A DNA stretch of 10,283 nt from positions 1 to 10,283 of the forward strand of contig JANBPK010001798.1 in the NCBI GenBank assembly GCA_027579435.1, given 5' to 3'. The notes below the pieces were generated by a model. It searched no databases. It saw only the letters and a list, made by a program, of their open reading frames with translations, and was not told where the DNA came from. This document shows, piece by piece, positions 1-7,358 of this stretch. Within the stretch, counting starts at the first letter, position 1. Each line of letters starts with the position of its first letter. A program made the translations under genes and the position numbers. Origin of the DNA: Candolleomyces eurysporus (Eukaryota > Basidiomycota > Agaricomycetes > Agaricales > Psathyrellaceae).

Positions 1-47
1 AAAAACTGCAACCGATCATACCCGAAAAAAACACAAACCTGGACACT
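1..47 (+). repeat. 47-bp direct repeat, copy A
   Basis: This copy matches 688-734 at 44 of 47 positions, in the same orientation; the differences are at copy positions 7, 24 and 40. It ends in CCTGGACACT, and the same ten bases recur at 76-85. The window begins inside or exactly at the repeat, so its left boundary is unknown. Related GGACACT ends at 728 suggest terminal or subterminal sequence of a DNA transposon, but no transposase is visible, so the class is inference. Confidence 0.75.
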
Positions 48-687
48 TAGTCATATAATGGCCCATCCGGGCGAACCTGGACACTCTACTGTTTCGTGTA
101 TGGTTATTATACAATAAAAAAATAGTCAACATAGCTGCTGAATTGTCGTTGAAGATTATAGGAAAGGTCTTGACGCACAAGTCAAGCGATAGAAATCTAG
201 GAGGTACGCTACCAAGTCAGCGAAATCCGTTGGCCCCACGGACCCATGGTGTTTCAATCGGTCACGCTGGGTATGCCGTTACTCCATACGTCTGCACACT
301 CATCCCAACATACACTTCCTGCCATCCGCCATCCGGATACGCCTAACCGCCCTCGACGGCGCTAGCCAACCAATTATCACGCAACAAAATTACCTCCCAG
401 TCACGTCAGGACCCATGAATGACTAGCCAAGCCCGCTTCATCGTCACGCAGCCAACATTAGGCGCATAGTGGGTAAACGGCCAAGTAAAAGCCATGCCAT
501 GGACGAAAGGGCTGCTGGTAGAGCCAGTGAGGATAAACCCCGATGGGTCGGTTCTTGTGGCGAAGAATGGTTCTTTTGGTCCATAGACAAGTCGACCAAT
601 GAGCGCCTAAAACTCGACTCAGTTGTAGTCATTATGACACACAAGATCGAGTCAAAGTTCAGGCACCAGCGCCTATATTTCTCAAAA
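48..687. other. Spacer between the two repeat copies; no recognised gene
   Basis: About 640 bases lie between the direct repeats. One plus-strand frame, open from 469 (GTG; first ATG at 499) to 738, runs straight into repeat copy B. It has a purine-first codon bias of a little over half by hand count, but its peptide resembles nothing I know and its last residues are encoded by the repeat. It could be part of a transposable element or a chance frame. No promoter or intron was convincing. Confidence 0.3.
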
Positions 688-734
688 AAAAACGGCAACC
701 GATCATACCCAAAAAAAACACAAACCCGGACACT
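688..734 (+). repeat. 47-bp direct repeat, copy B
   Basis: This is the second copy of the repeat at 1-47, with three substitutions. It includes two A-runs separated by GGCAACCGATCATACCC and ends in CCCGGACACT. It runs directly into the palindrome at 728-743. Two same-orientation copies 687 bases apart do not make a terminal inverted repeat, so this is either a subterminal repeat of one element or two nested or adjacent insertions. Confidence 0.75.
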
Positions 735-746
735 CTAGTGTCCAGG
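728..746. repeat. GGACACT-CT-AGTGTCC palindrome
   Basis: Seven-base arms GGACACT and AGTGTCC are separated by CT, and the right arm extends to AGTGTCCAGG, the reverse complement of the CCTGGACACT found at 38-47 and 76-85. A related TGACACTCTAG occurs at 819-829. Abutting inverted ends around a TA step would fit a Tc1/mariner or pogo-type insertion boundary; that reading is inferred. Confidence 0.6.
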
Positions 747-1190
747 AATGTGTCCAAGAAGCCATCATGAGGTTCTGCGTTCAATCCGAGCTGATGGCAT
801 TCTTTTTTGCGATATTTTGACACTCTAGAATTGAAACTTACTTGAGTATAAGTGTTGCACCTCAGGCTTCTGAGATCCTTGAATTTTTACTGTTGAAATA
901 ATCTTAGAGTAATAATAGGCCTCGGAATTGCTGTGCATTGCGACAGCCTCAACCAACAAGTTATACCTTGTTTACTTGTCAAAATAAAATCCAGCCGGGA
1001 ATCGCGATGCGAGATGTGAGCTGTGAGAGATCTACATAAGATTGCTAACCCACAGCAGGGACATGCACTCGCACACGAGTGAACCCAAGTAGTTGAGAAA
1101 ATAACAAATGAGAGGGCAAACATAGCGTGAGAGGTAAATGCCATACACTGGCGTCTTTCTTACATAAACTAGGAANGGGGGGTACTAAAG
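747..1190. other. Intergenic, no gene seen
   Basis: No reading frame here shows protein-like composition. The minus-strand frame at 887-1144 looks like a chance opening. A base is undetermined at 1176, just before a run of six G. I see no RNA gene. Confidence 0.5.
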
Positions 1191-1212
1191 ACCCGCTACT
1201 AGAGTAGCGGGT
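1191..1212. repeat. Perfect hairpin, 10-bp arms
   Basis: ACCCGCTACT and AGTAGCGGGT are exact reverse complements separated by AG. There is no T-run afterwards, so a transcription terminator is not indicated. The 9-mer TAGCGGGTA at 1205-1213 recurs at 7913-7921, and GGTTAGCTACC at 1216-1226 nearly matches the reverse complement of 7918-7928. This hints at a dispersed repeat end, such as a MITE. Confidence 0.7.
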
Positions 1213-1480
1213 ATAGGTTAGCTACCTCCATACTCATACAGATTGTTATTCCTCTTATTTATTCACTCCGATTGCTCTTTCTTTTTCTCTTCCATTTCTC
1301 ATGACTGGCCTCTGGTTTATAAACTTGTCCTTCTTGTTTCATGCACCTCAGCTCTTTTCTTCACTTTTGTTGAGGTGTGAGTCCATGTCTCTTTAGTGTC
1401 ACCATACCTATGCCAATGCATATGTGGTTGATCCCTGTCTGTTTAGGCCAACAATCCAGAATGCTTGACGCAAGTGCATT
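1213..1480. other. Pyrimidine-rich stretch upstream of the HMG-box-like gene
   Basis: The 1240-1340 part is rich in C and T on the plus strand. A 7-bp inverted repeat (CACCTCA at 1344-1350, TGAGGTG at 1371-1377) has a 20-base loop. The frame ending in the TGA at about 1478-1480 encodes a short peptide (RMLDASAL) that could be a frameshifted continuation of the gene starting at 1481. No clear promoter is visible. Confidence 0.3.
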
Positions 1481-2434
1481 ATGAAGCTTACACAGTGGAA
1501 TGTGTTTCTCTCCCAAGAGGTTGATTGCATGAACAACAGTGAGTTTTTCTCTCTCTCCCTTTTTTTTATCTTTTCTTTCTCCTCTATGATGGCTTACTGA
1601 CAAGTATATTCAGAAGCCAAGAGCAGCACCATCATCAGACCTGTTCAGGTTTTGTGTGATTTGGCTGTCAAATGGAATGGCATGACCACCAAAGAAAAAA
1701 ATGCTGCCACAGACAGCTATATTGAAGAATTCAAAGCTGACTGCACAGAGGCAATCAAGCTGCCCAAGATTGGATCAAAAGCATTTTATGATGTCCAAGC
1801 ATCCAAGCAAACTGTGCACAATTTCAGGCAGACATGAGTTTTTTTTTTCNTTTTTCTTTCTGCTCCATAGTATCATCTCAGTCACTGTTGCAGATATCCT
1901 CACTTAGCAGTCAGATGGGTGTCAAGATCTTGATGTTTTCTTTTTACTCCCAGATTGAGCACCACAACAGACCCTTCCTTTTTGCAACCGCCCCTCACTT
2001 TGAAGATTGGTTTTTGGCTATATTCAAGTTGAACCTTGTGGATATTTCCATCTGTTTAGGAAATTTCATGATCTCTGGTGTTAAGGTGCAGTATTTCATT
2101 CATTTCATTTTCTTTGAAGCTTGTCCTCATTGTATATCATAGGTGTTGCAAAGAACTATGCACAAGGCATATCTGCTTTGAAAAAAAAAATTGCAAAGTG
2201 CATTCACAACAAGCTTGGTGAATAGTACAGCAATCTCTAACAGATGGCGCTTTATTTGACATCACATGGCACCAGATGAAACAGCTGGCTGAGGGGAGAG
2301 TCAATGCCTCCCATTCAATTTGCTCAAAAGAAGCAGGACCTGGCTTCCTTACTGAATTGGACCAGCCTGGTCAACTCAATGTGGTAGCCTGTTGGCCCCC
2401 TCCTCAACTATATCCTCCAATTGTACAATGCTAG
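1481..2434 (+). pseudogene. Multi-exon gene or relic with HMG-box-like N-terminus
   Basis: Exon 1 (from ATG 1481, or further upstream if frameshifted) ends at 1538 at GTGAGT. A 75-nt intron (1539-1613) has a CTTACTGAC branch-like site, and exon 2 continues in frame. The joined N-terminus has W6, F9, K39-W40, K46-E-K48 and Y55, spaced as in an HMG box: an aromatic cluster, then KW, EEK-like and Y. Exon 2 ends near 1837 beside a T-run with an undetermined base at 1850. A later exon carries EHHNRPFLFAT; a 65-nt intron (2078-2142) then joins MISG to VAKNYAQGISALKKKIAKC in phase. A 26-nt gap (2218-2243) would keep the frame into a segment with DITWHQMKQLAEGRVN, ending at a stop at 2432-2434. From memory this resembles an Agaricomycete-expanded family of unknown function; I could not check that. 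The unclear intron near 1838, the 26-nt intron and the short C-terminus suggest decay. Confidence 0.45.
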
Positions 2435-3286
2435 AAAAGAAATCTTTGTTCACTCACCTTGGAGACAGAGAGAAATCCTTGCTCATCTCTGACAGACACA
2501 CTGAAACTCAGTTTATAGATTTTATATTGAAGCTCCTGGCTCCTGGCTGGCTTGCAGCTGGTCTTTCCTCAACAAGATGTGTCAGCCTAGCTTGGGTATG
2601 TCAAGGCATATGTTGTGATCAGCATTGCCATGTTGCTCTCCTTGGCCATGACCTTCTTCAACCTCAGACTCTCCAGCAGCTGGAAGCCCACCATCCACAT
2701 TCTTTTCACTACAGAAACCTCTTTTCCACTGTGCAAAAGAGTTGCAAACAGCTAAACTTGTTCTTTAAACTTTTCCTGTCTCCATTTGAAGACTTGTGGT
2801 TCCCTTCAATTTTTTGTGATTTGTCACCTATTATGCACCTATAAAATGCCCTTTGCACTCCCAAATGACTGTCCTCATTTGCCATGGCCTTTTATTTCAA
2901 CCATCCCTGCCTCTCAACAATGCCAGCTGTATTATCCTGCCCACTCAAATGACACACTACAGGCAAAGATTTATAAGGTCAGAGGCTGAATGTTCCCACA
3001 AATCAACATACAAATTTTAAAGACAGGATTGAGTTCTTTTACTGACAGAATCCTTGCCCATATCCAAAATTTTGCCAGACTGAATCCCTTTCTTGGCAGG
3101 GCATTGGGCAATTCCGGATCAAATACAGTCCCAAATTCAAAATATGTAAGTCCAACCACATTTTTTCCAAGCACAAATTATTTGAAATGTTTGAAATTTA
3201 TGTAGTCATTTAGCTTTCTACTATATCAGATAATTGATTCAAAATTTAGGAGACCGTTTGTGGGAACAGTTGTTCCTCGACCAAAT
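2435..3286. other. Fragmentary coding-like sequence, no model
   Basis: Several short frames on both strands look partly protein-like, but none joins into a gene. The plus-strand frame at 2392-2844 lacks a recognisable domain. On the minus strand, around 2600-2740, a frame reads an acidic segment (AAGESEVEEGHGQGEQ), and near 2400-2430 another reads QLEDIVEEGANRL after a GTGAGT-like donor. These may be exons of the same decayed minus-strand material seen at 3287-4143. Confidence 0.25.
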
Positions 3287-4143
3287 TCATGCCTGTAGTG
3301 ACAGCAACCTCACTCTTTGACTCAAGTTTGGTTGCTTCTTGAGGCCCAAGACTCTCAGAGGTGGTCCAATGGAATTGTTGTCTATAGCATCATTGCAAAA
3401 CAATATGTCCTGATTGCCTGGTATGTTGTGTCTTACCCTCCATTTGCAAGCATTCTGCTAACTTAGTAACTTTGTCAGGCCTGTCCAACAACAGAACAGT
3501 GTTACTGTTTATATTGTCCCCTCCAGAATCTTCAAATACCTTGAGTGGCATGGGCTTTCTTTGTGCTGCTTTTATACTGCTTCCTCCACCAAGCTGGTCA
3601 TTGCATGCATTGTCCAAGCCATGTCGGGAGAGGTGAACATGTACTGTAACACAACCCTGAGAAAGTGCCAATTTTATGGTGTGTTGCTTCACTTCGATCT
3701 GTTTCTTCCTTGTCCTAAAAAATCTCCACAGTGAACCTCTCAAATGTCTACAGGAACACCCAGCTGACCTTGTCCTATCCTAAATTACCCCTGCTCAGTA
3801 AGTCTTCAGAGTGTTGGACCACACCAAGCTTAGCTGATATGTTACTTATGTTCCAGCTGTGGCCCTAGTACTGCCTTGGTGGAGGTCAGATTTTCTATGT
3901 CAAACATGCTGGAAACAAGGGACCATACTTTGAGGGACATCTTGGAGAGCATGTTAGCAACTATGAGGGTTGTATGCAGCTGAGGGGTGCATCATTGACT
4001 TTCACAAGCCAGCTGACATTCATCGATGAGGTTGCAGGTATGTATCCTTCCAGATCTGTTAATTCATGGCATTCCTGGCTGTCAGATTGGCAGCCCAGCT
4101 TTATGTCCCATACTCTCAGCCTGAGGCCATCCATGCTTGCCAA
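3287..4143 (-). pseudogene. Minus-strand multi-exon relic, function unknown
   Basis: Read on the minus strand, a first frame (4143 to about 3985) contains MDGLRLRVWDIKLG and ECHELTDLEGYIPATSS. A second exon (3979-3846) encodes LHTTLIVANMLSKMSLKVW and ends LGPQLEHK at a GTAACA donor. The following 55-nt intron (3845-3791) has a TTACTGA branch site close to its AG. A third segment reads GQLGVPVDI, FERFTVEIF and RTRKKQIEVKQHT in three different frames, implying two single-base shifts near 3736 and 3715-3721, the latter in a homopolymer. The frame then stays open through HVHLSRHGLDNACNDQLGG and LLDRPDKVTKLAECLQMEG to a good donor (GTAAGA) of a 55-nt intron (3436-3382). The next exon stops at 3287-3289. 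I do not recognise the family. Frameshifts could be decay or read errors. Confidence 0.4.
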
Positions 4144-4467
4144 TTGGAGCTGCCGGCCAGAGCTGCATTGGAGCTTTCAGTCCGTCACACAAGGCAACAA
4201 GGGGAAGCTGACACGGTGATTATCTGGAGGTGGAATGGCCCTTCATGCACACTGCTTCACAGGAGCATTGATACTGCCTACTTCTTGCGCAACCTTGAGC
4301 ATGGGGTTGGTGTCTCTCAACAGGACTTTTTTTACCTTTTTCAAGCCTGTAACAGCTGCAACAGAATATTTTACTCCAACTGTCAGATGCTCACCTTCAG
4401 TCTTGCTCCGTCATTGTTATCAATGACAACTAGTGCAGACTTGTGCATCATGTTCTTAGGTATATAG
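4066..4467 (+). other. Plus-strand open frame with coding-like composition
   Basis: This frame is open for 133 codons, and its first 85 or so look protein-like (for example LELPARAALELSVRHTRQQG and SIDTAYFLRNLEHGVGV), with purine-first codons at just over half. After about 4330 the composition turns cysteine- and phenylalanine-rich and non-coding-like. It overlaps the first exon of the minus-strand relic at 3985-4143, and both cannot easily be real there. A good donor-acceptor pair (GTATGT at 4039, AG near 4086) exists, but joining it gives a different frame. No domain is recognised. Confidence 0.25.
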
Positions 4468-4610
4468 ATTTGCAGCATGGATGTACCTAATTTTTGTTGT
4501 TGCTTGTTGAATGCTATACTTGTCTCCTTGACTTATCTTTGAGTTTCAGGCTGTCAATACAGTTAATACCTTTTTATTGAGAAGGACTATCTATGAAAGG
4601 TGACTACAAC

Positions 4611-5600
4611 TTATGTATGAAATTGACAGGACCCAATTTTGACCTTTCTAGACCCAGGTGAGAGTGACTGTGCACAACTAATGTTATCCTGGAGTTTATG
4701 TTTGGCAGTGGAGAGTGATTTGTGGGAGGTGTTCACCTTCTGAGTGAACTTTGCAGAATCATGTATTGAATGACCAGATTGAGGCTGCACAAGGAAGATG
4801 TCAAGCTTTTTCTGGTGCTTTCTTACCTCCTCTTCTGCTTTTTGGATTTTTTCCTCAGTTGCAACAATCTTCATATTGGCAGCCATGATTTGCTGGTGAT
4901 GCACTGCAACTGGGGATATCTCCAAGTCAGACTGAGAACACAATCATAAGATAAGACAGGCAAATTCCAGAGTTTTCCTTATTCTGAACAAGTCTATTAA
5001 GTGATCAGCCACTGAGCTGAGGAAATAAAAAACAAACCTTGGAGCTTCCATCTTGTTCCAATCGTAAATTTCAGCCTTCATAATTTTGCCAAGTAATGTA
5101 CATTGAACACCTTCAAAATTGATGTTGGAGTGAACACTCTTGACAATATTGGTATTGGTGTCGCCAGCTTTCCAAATTTCAACAGGATGAAACTCTTCTT
5201 CCAGCACATGGCAGACAATGCAAAGCCACTTTACTTCTTGTTCTTGATCCAAGTTAAATCAACAACATCAGCTCCAAGATGTGTAACTGCCAAAGCATTG
5301 TGAACTTGCCTTTACCAACTTTGCCACCCTTCTTGACTATTTTGCTGATTGTAGCATCCCAATCTGGATGGGTAACACAAAAGAGACTGTGCATCCTGGT
5401 CCTTGTATCAGCATCAACAGTAGATCCTTTGATATTTTGGAACCTGTGAATTCAACAAACATGGAAAAGACATTGTAGGCACTCATATGGTGTGAGTGCC
5501 ATGGCCAACCTTCCAGATTCATGTAGATCATGTTTGCCTTGGTGACTGCATGCTGCAACTTTTTGAAGATAGAGACCAAGACCTTACACAGGTCCCTTCT
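4611..5600 (-). pseudogene. Frameshifted minus-strand relic with C-terminal coiled coil
   Basis: In order on the minus strand: LQHAVTKANMIYMNLEGWPW (about 5590-5480); after a CAG acceptor at 5444-5446, TRTRMHSLFCVTHPDWDATI; then, after a shift near 5300-5312, HNALAVTHLGADVVDLTW; then, after another shift at about 5230-5245, CHVLEEEFHPVEIW, KAGDTNTNIVKSVHSNINFE and GVQCTLLGKIMKAEIYDW. A possible intron of about 100 nt precedes a last exon (to the stop at 4611) with a lysine- and glutamate-rich coiled coil, KIVATEEKIQKAEEEVRKHQ. Joining needs at least two single-base corrections, so as sequenced no full protein is made. The central motif resembles, from memory only, a repeated Agaricomycete family of unknown function. 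It is unclear whether this and the relic at 3287-4143 belong to one gene; both lie on the same strand. Confidence 0.45.
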
Positions 5601-5618
5601 TCAGTCCCTTCTTCAGTC
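5592..5618. repeat. 12-bp tandem repeat, two copies
   Basis: GTCCCTTCTTCA occurs twice in perfect tandem, followed by a partial GTC. The unit is a multiple of three, but it lies at the upstream end of the minus-strand relic, where one minus frame meets a TGA in each unit, so it probably marks an intron or non-coding edge there. Confidence 0.8.
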
Positions 5619-5693
5619 GCAATATCAGATACCAAAGACCTGAGTTACTGCTCACCTTTTGCCTGCCCACCATGCTGGTTACCATAGTGTTGC

Positions 5694-5834
5694 CATGGGT
5701 CCGGTTGAAACCCACGACCCAGCAAACTAACTTGAATTTTGAACTGACTGGACCCGACACTTTGTGTTACAGGTTGATTGGGTTGGCAACTGGTGCCGAG
5801 CTGTACAGGTCATGGGTCAACCCGGTTGGACCCG
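5694..5834. repeat. Imperfect inverted repeat with GGGTCC/GGACCC motifs
   Basis: The left part (CATGGGTCCGGTTGAAACCC, from 5694) and the right part (5811-5834, containing GGTTGGACCCG) are imperfect reverse complements with one gap of about five bases. A further GGACCC lies at 5750-5755. The unit is about 140 bases and sits between the relic ending near 5600 and the stop codon at 5837. A small palindromic insertion such as a MITE is one explanation. Confidence 0.45.
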
Positions 5835-5836
5835 CC

Positions 5837-6405
5837 TTAGGTGGCAGCTTGATCAATTTTGCTCTTCATGCGGACATTCTCTCCCATCCTGTGCTTTCCT
5901 CTGCCCATCGACCAGTCCTTTGCAGCATGCAGCTCCTTTGCAGCATGCAGCTGCTGGACGCTTGTTATCTGCCACCTCCACCTTTCTATGCGGGTCTCAG
6001 CACCCATCTTGGAGCATGGTATACAAGTAAAGCCAGGATATTGGGGTCCGGATCCATCTTCAAGACAAGTGCGCGCTACGACGCACAGCTTGTCCAGGAA
6101 AGGCCCTTCACCTCCTGCATCCTGCACAGCATTCCATGTCATGCTGTCAAGGACTGTTGCCACTGTGAATCTTTTCCCAGGCGCCAACACAAGGAATATC
6201 GCCACTGCGAATCCCAAGCACAAGGACCTAGCATATTTGGGTTTTTGACTGTGGGATGGGCGATGGGGGTGGCTGGATTGGCAAATGGTTGAATAGCATG
6301 GTACGCCTCGTGTATTTTCTCACTGCTCTCCATGTCCGGTCCTGTGGCCCTGTATTCTAGTCTAGCTCCCTTGAATTCAACGCTGTCCTCCTTTATCCTC
6401 CCCAT
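5837..6405 (-). CDS. Predicted two-exon gene, 167-aa protein of unknown function
   Basis: The start is the ATG at 6405-6403, preceded by an in-frame TGA. Exon 1 (6405-6228) encodes 59 residues plus one base. An intron of 65 nt (6227-6163, GTCCTT to TTCACAG) then joins in phase to exon 2 (6162-5837, TAA stop). About 65-70 percent of codons start with a purine in both exons, as expected of real coding sequence. Exon 2 contains cysteines at about residues 86, 92, 106 and 109, the last two as CIPC, a basic C-terminus, and an in-frame six-residue duplication at residues 130-142 (QLHAAKELHAAKD). There is no signal peptide or clear membrane segment. It is not recognised. It faces the gene at 6471 head to head. 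The donor GTCCTT is weak; if the intron is not used, the protein reads through to a stop at 6139 and is 88 aa. Confidence 0.45.
5916..5951. repeat. 18-bp perfect tandem duplication
   Basis: TCCTTTGCAGCATGCAGC is present twice in direct tandem. On the minus strand it encodes a duplicated six-residue unit (LHAAKE/LHAAKD) in frame within the 167-aa prediction, so it does not break the reading frame. Confidence 0.9.
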
Positions 6406-6409
6406 CGAG

Positions 6410-6417
6410 TATAAATA
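6410..6417 (+). promoter_or_regulatory. TATA box of the gene at 6471
   Basis: TATAAATA lies 53 bases before the ATG at 6471, followed by a pyrimidine-rich leader (TCCCTCTTCTTCTCTC around 6450) and CAACCATGG at the start codon. This is a conventional fungal core promoter layout. It lies only four bases upstream of the opposite-strand ATG at 6405, so it can hardly serve that gene. Confidence 0.6.
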
Positions 6418-6470
6418 CCTGTGTTTCTTGTCTCAATGCCTCCAGCCACATCCCTCTTCTTCTCTCAACC

Positions 6471-6946
6471 ATGGTTCAAGGTCAAGGCTCTTGCGCTAGG
6501 GGTCATGCTTGCACCGCCTGTCCACTGACTCGTACTTATGCTAAAGATGCCACCAAAATGGCTCTTGCACTCAACGGTAACTCAAGTTGCCTTTACAATG
6601 TCTTGTTATCTCATTTGATTGTGTTTTAGCACCTCCCACAGCTGATGTCCTTCCAGCTGTTGTTGTGAGTGCTGCTCCAGACTTGCGACCAGTCCTTGCT
6701 GGCCCGTTGGTTCCTCCCCAGGATGACAGTAACCCGTTTGTTGACTGCTTGTCAACATCTCCTGCTTTGGAATCAGCTGCGCCAGAACCAAGTACTCGGA
6801 ACACTCTGGAATCAGCACTCTATGCCGTTGCGTGCCCTGTGCTTGACCGGCCTCGTGCTGGGCCTCATAGCCCTGGTAGGCATTCTTGGATGCAGCTGCT
6901 GACCCCATCTGCAACCGATGAGGGTTCTGATTCCGAGGCATTTTGA
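6471..6946 (+). CDS. Predicted two-exon gene, 140-aa proline-rich protein of unknown function
   Basis: Exon 1 (6471-6576) starts at an ATG in good context (CAACCATGG). The intron 6577-6629 is 53 nt, GTAACT to TTTTAG, and exon 2 (6630-6946) continues in phase to TGA. Retaining the intron would hit a stop. The N-terminus has C8-x3-H12-x-C14-x2-C17, a spacing that could bind zinc but matches no family I know. The rest is rich in alanine, proline and serine (for example VSAAPDLRPVLAGPLVPP) and ends with an acidic TDEGSDSEAF tail, suggesting a largely disordered protein. More than half of codons start with a purine. There is no signal peptide or membrane segment. A TATA box and pyrimidine-rich leader precede it. 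It is divergent from the predicted gene at 5837-6405. It may be a lone cellular gene or an element-encoded ORF; the sequence does not decide. Confidence 0.55.
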
Positions 6947-7358
6947 CTTGGGTACATTGTTACCCTCAAGCCTCTGCCACCAAGCTTTTGCAGTGATGGT
7001 GAGCTTTAAGCTCCGCCGCTGATACGCCGTCTGCGTAGACACCCTCTTAAATTTGCGAATCTGTTCGTAAAGTTCGCGAATCGACGTAGATAATTAAAGA
7101 GATCTTCTTGAAGGAAGGGAAATATAAGAGTTGGAGTTATCCCTGACTGTCAACTAAGCAGACGCCCTAGAGTACGAAAGAACGTTGAGTAAGACGGTTC
7201 TGCGACGACACTTTAAGTTCACGAAGGTCTCGCGAACGTATCCGAAACACAGTCATACTATTCGAAGTCTAACTAGCATGCCTGACCTGGCGAGGTACGA
7301 TGCTAGAGGGAGTTGTGCACATTACAAGGGAATTCGCCCTGACATTCGCTAAGCCGAA
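6947..7358. other. Gene end and start of the TTCGCGAA-rich region
   Basis: No gene is seen. A perfect inverted repeat GAGCTT-T-AAGCTC lies near 7000-7012. From about 7050 the sequence carries clustered TTCGCGAA-like octamers (7052, 7064, 7073, 7218, 7229). It is dense in stops in all frames and looks like non-coding repeat or LTR-type sequence. Confidence 0.35.

Noticed and set aside
1344..1377. Inverted repeat CACCTCA/TGAGGTG as a functional hairpin
   Set aside because: Seven-base arms with a 20-base loop are expected by chance in a window of this size.
2392..2844. Plus-strand open frame of 150 codons
   Set aside because: Its start is not an ATG, it is rich in Ser, His, Leu and Cys with no coding bias, and two other frames in the same stretch look equally or more protein-like.
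5672..6292. 206-codon plus-strand open frame
   Set aside because: It begins inside the GGGTCC inverted repeat and is antisense to the 167-aa model, which has stronger codon bias and a phase-consistent intron.
6606..6941. Minus-strand open frame of 111 codons
   Set aside because: It is antisense to exon 2 of the spliced 140-aa gene, without its own plausible start.
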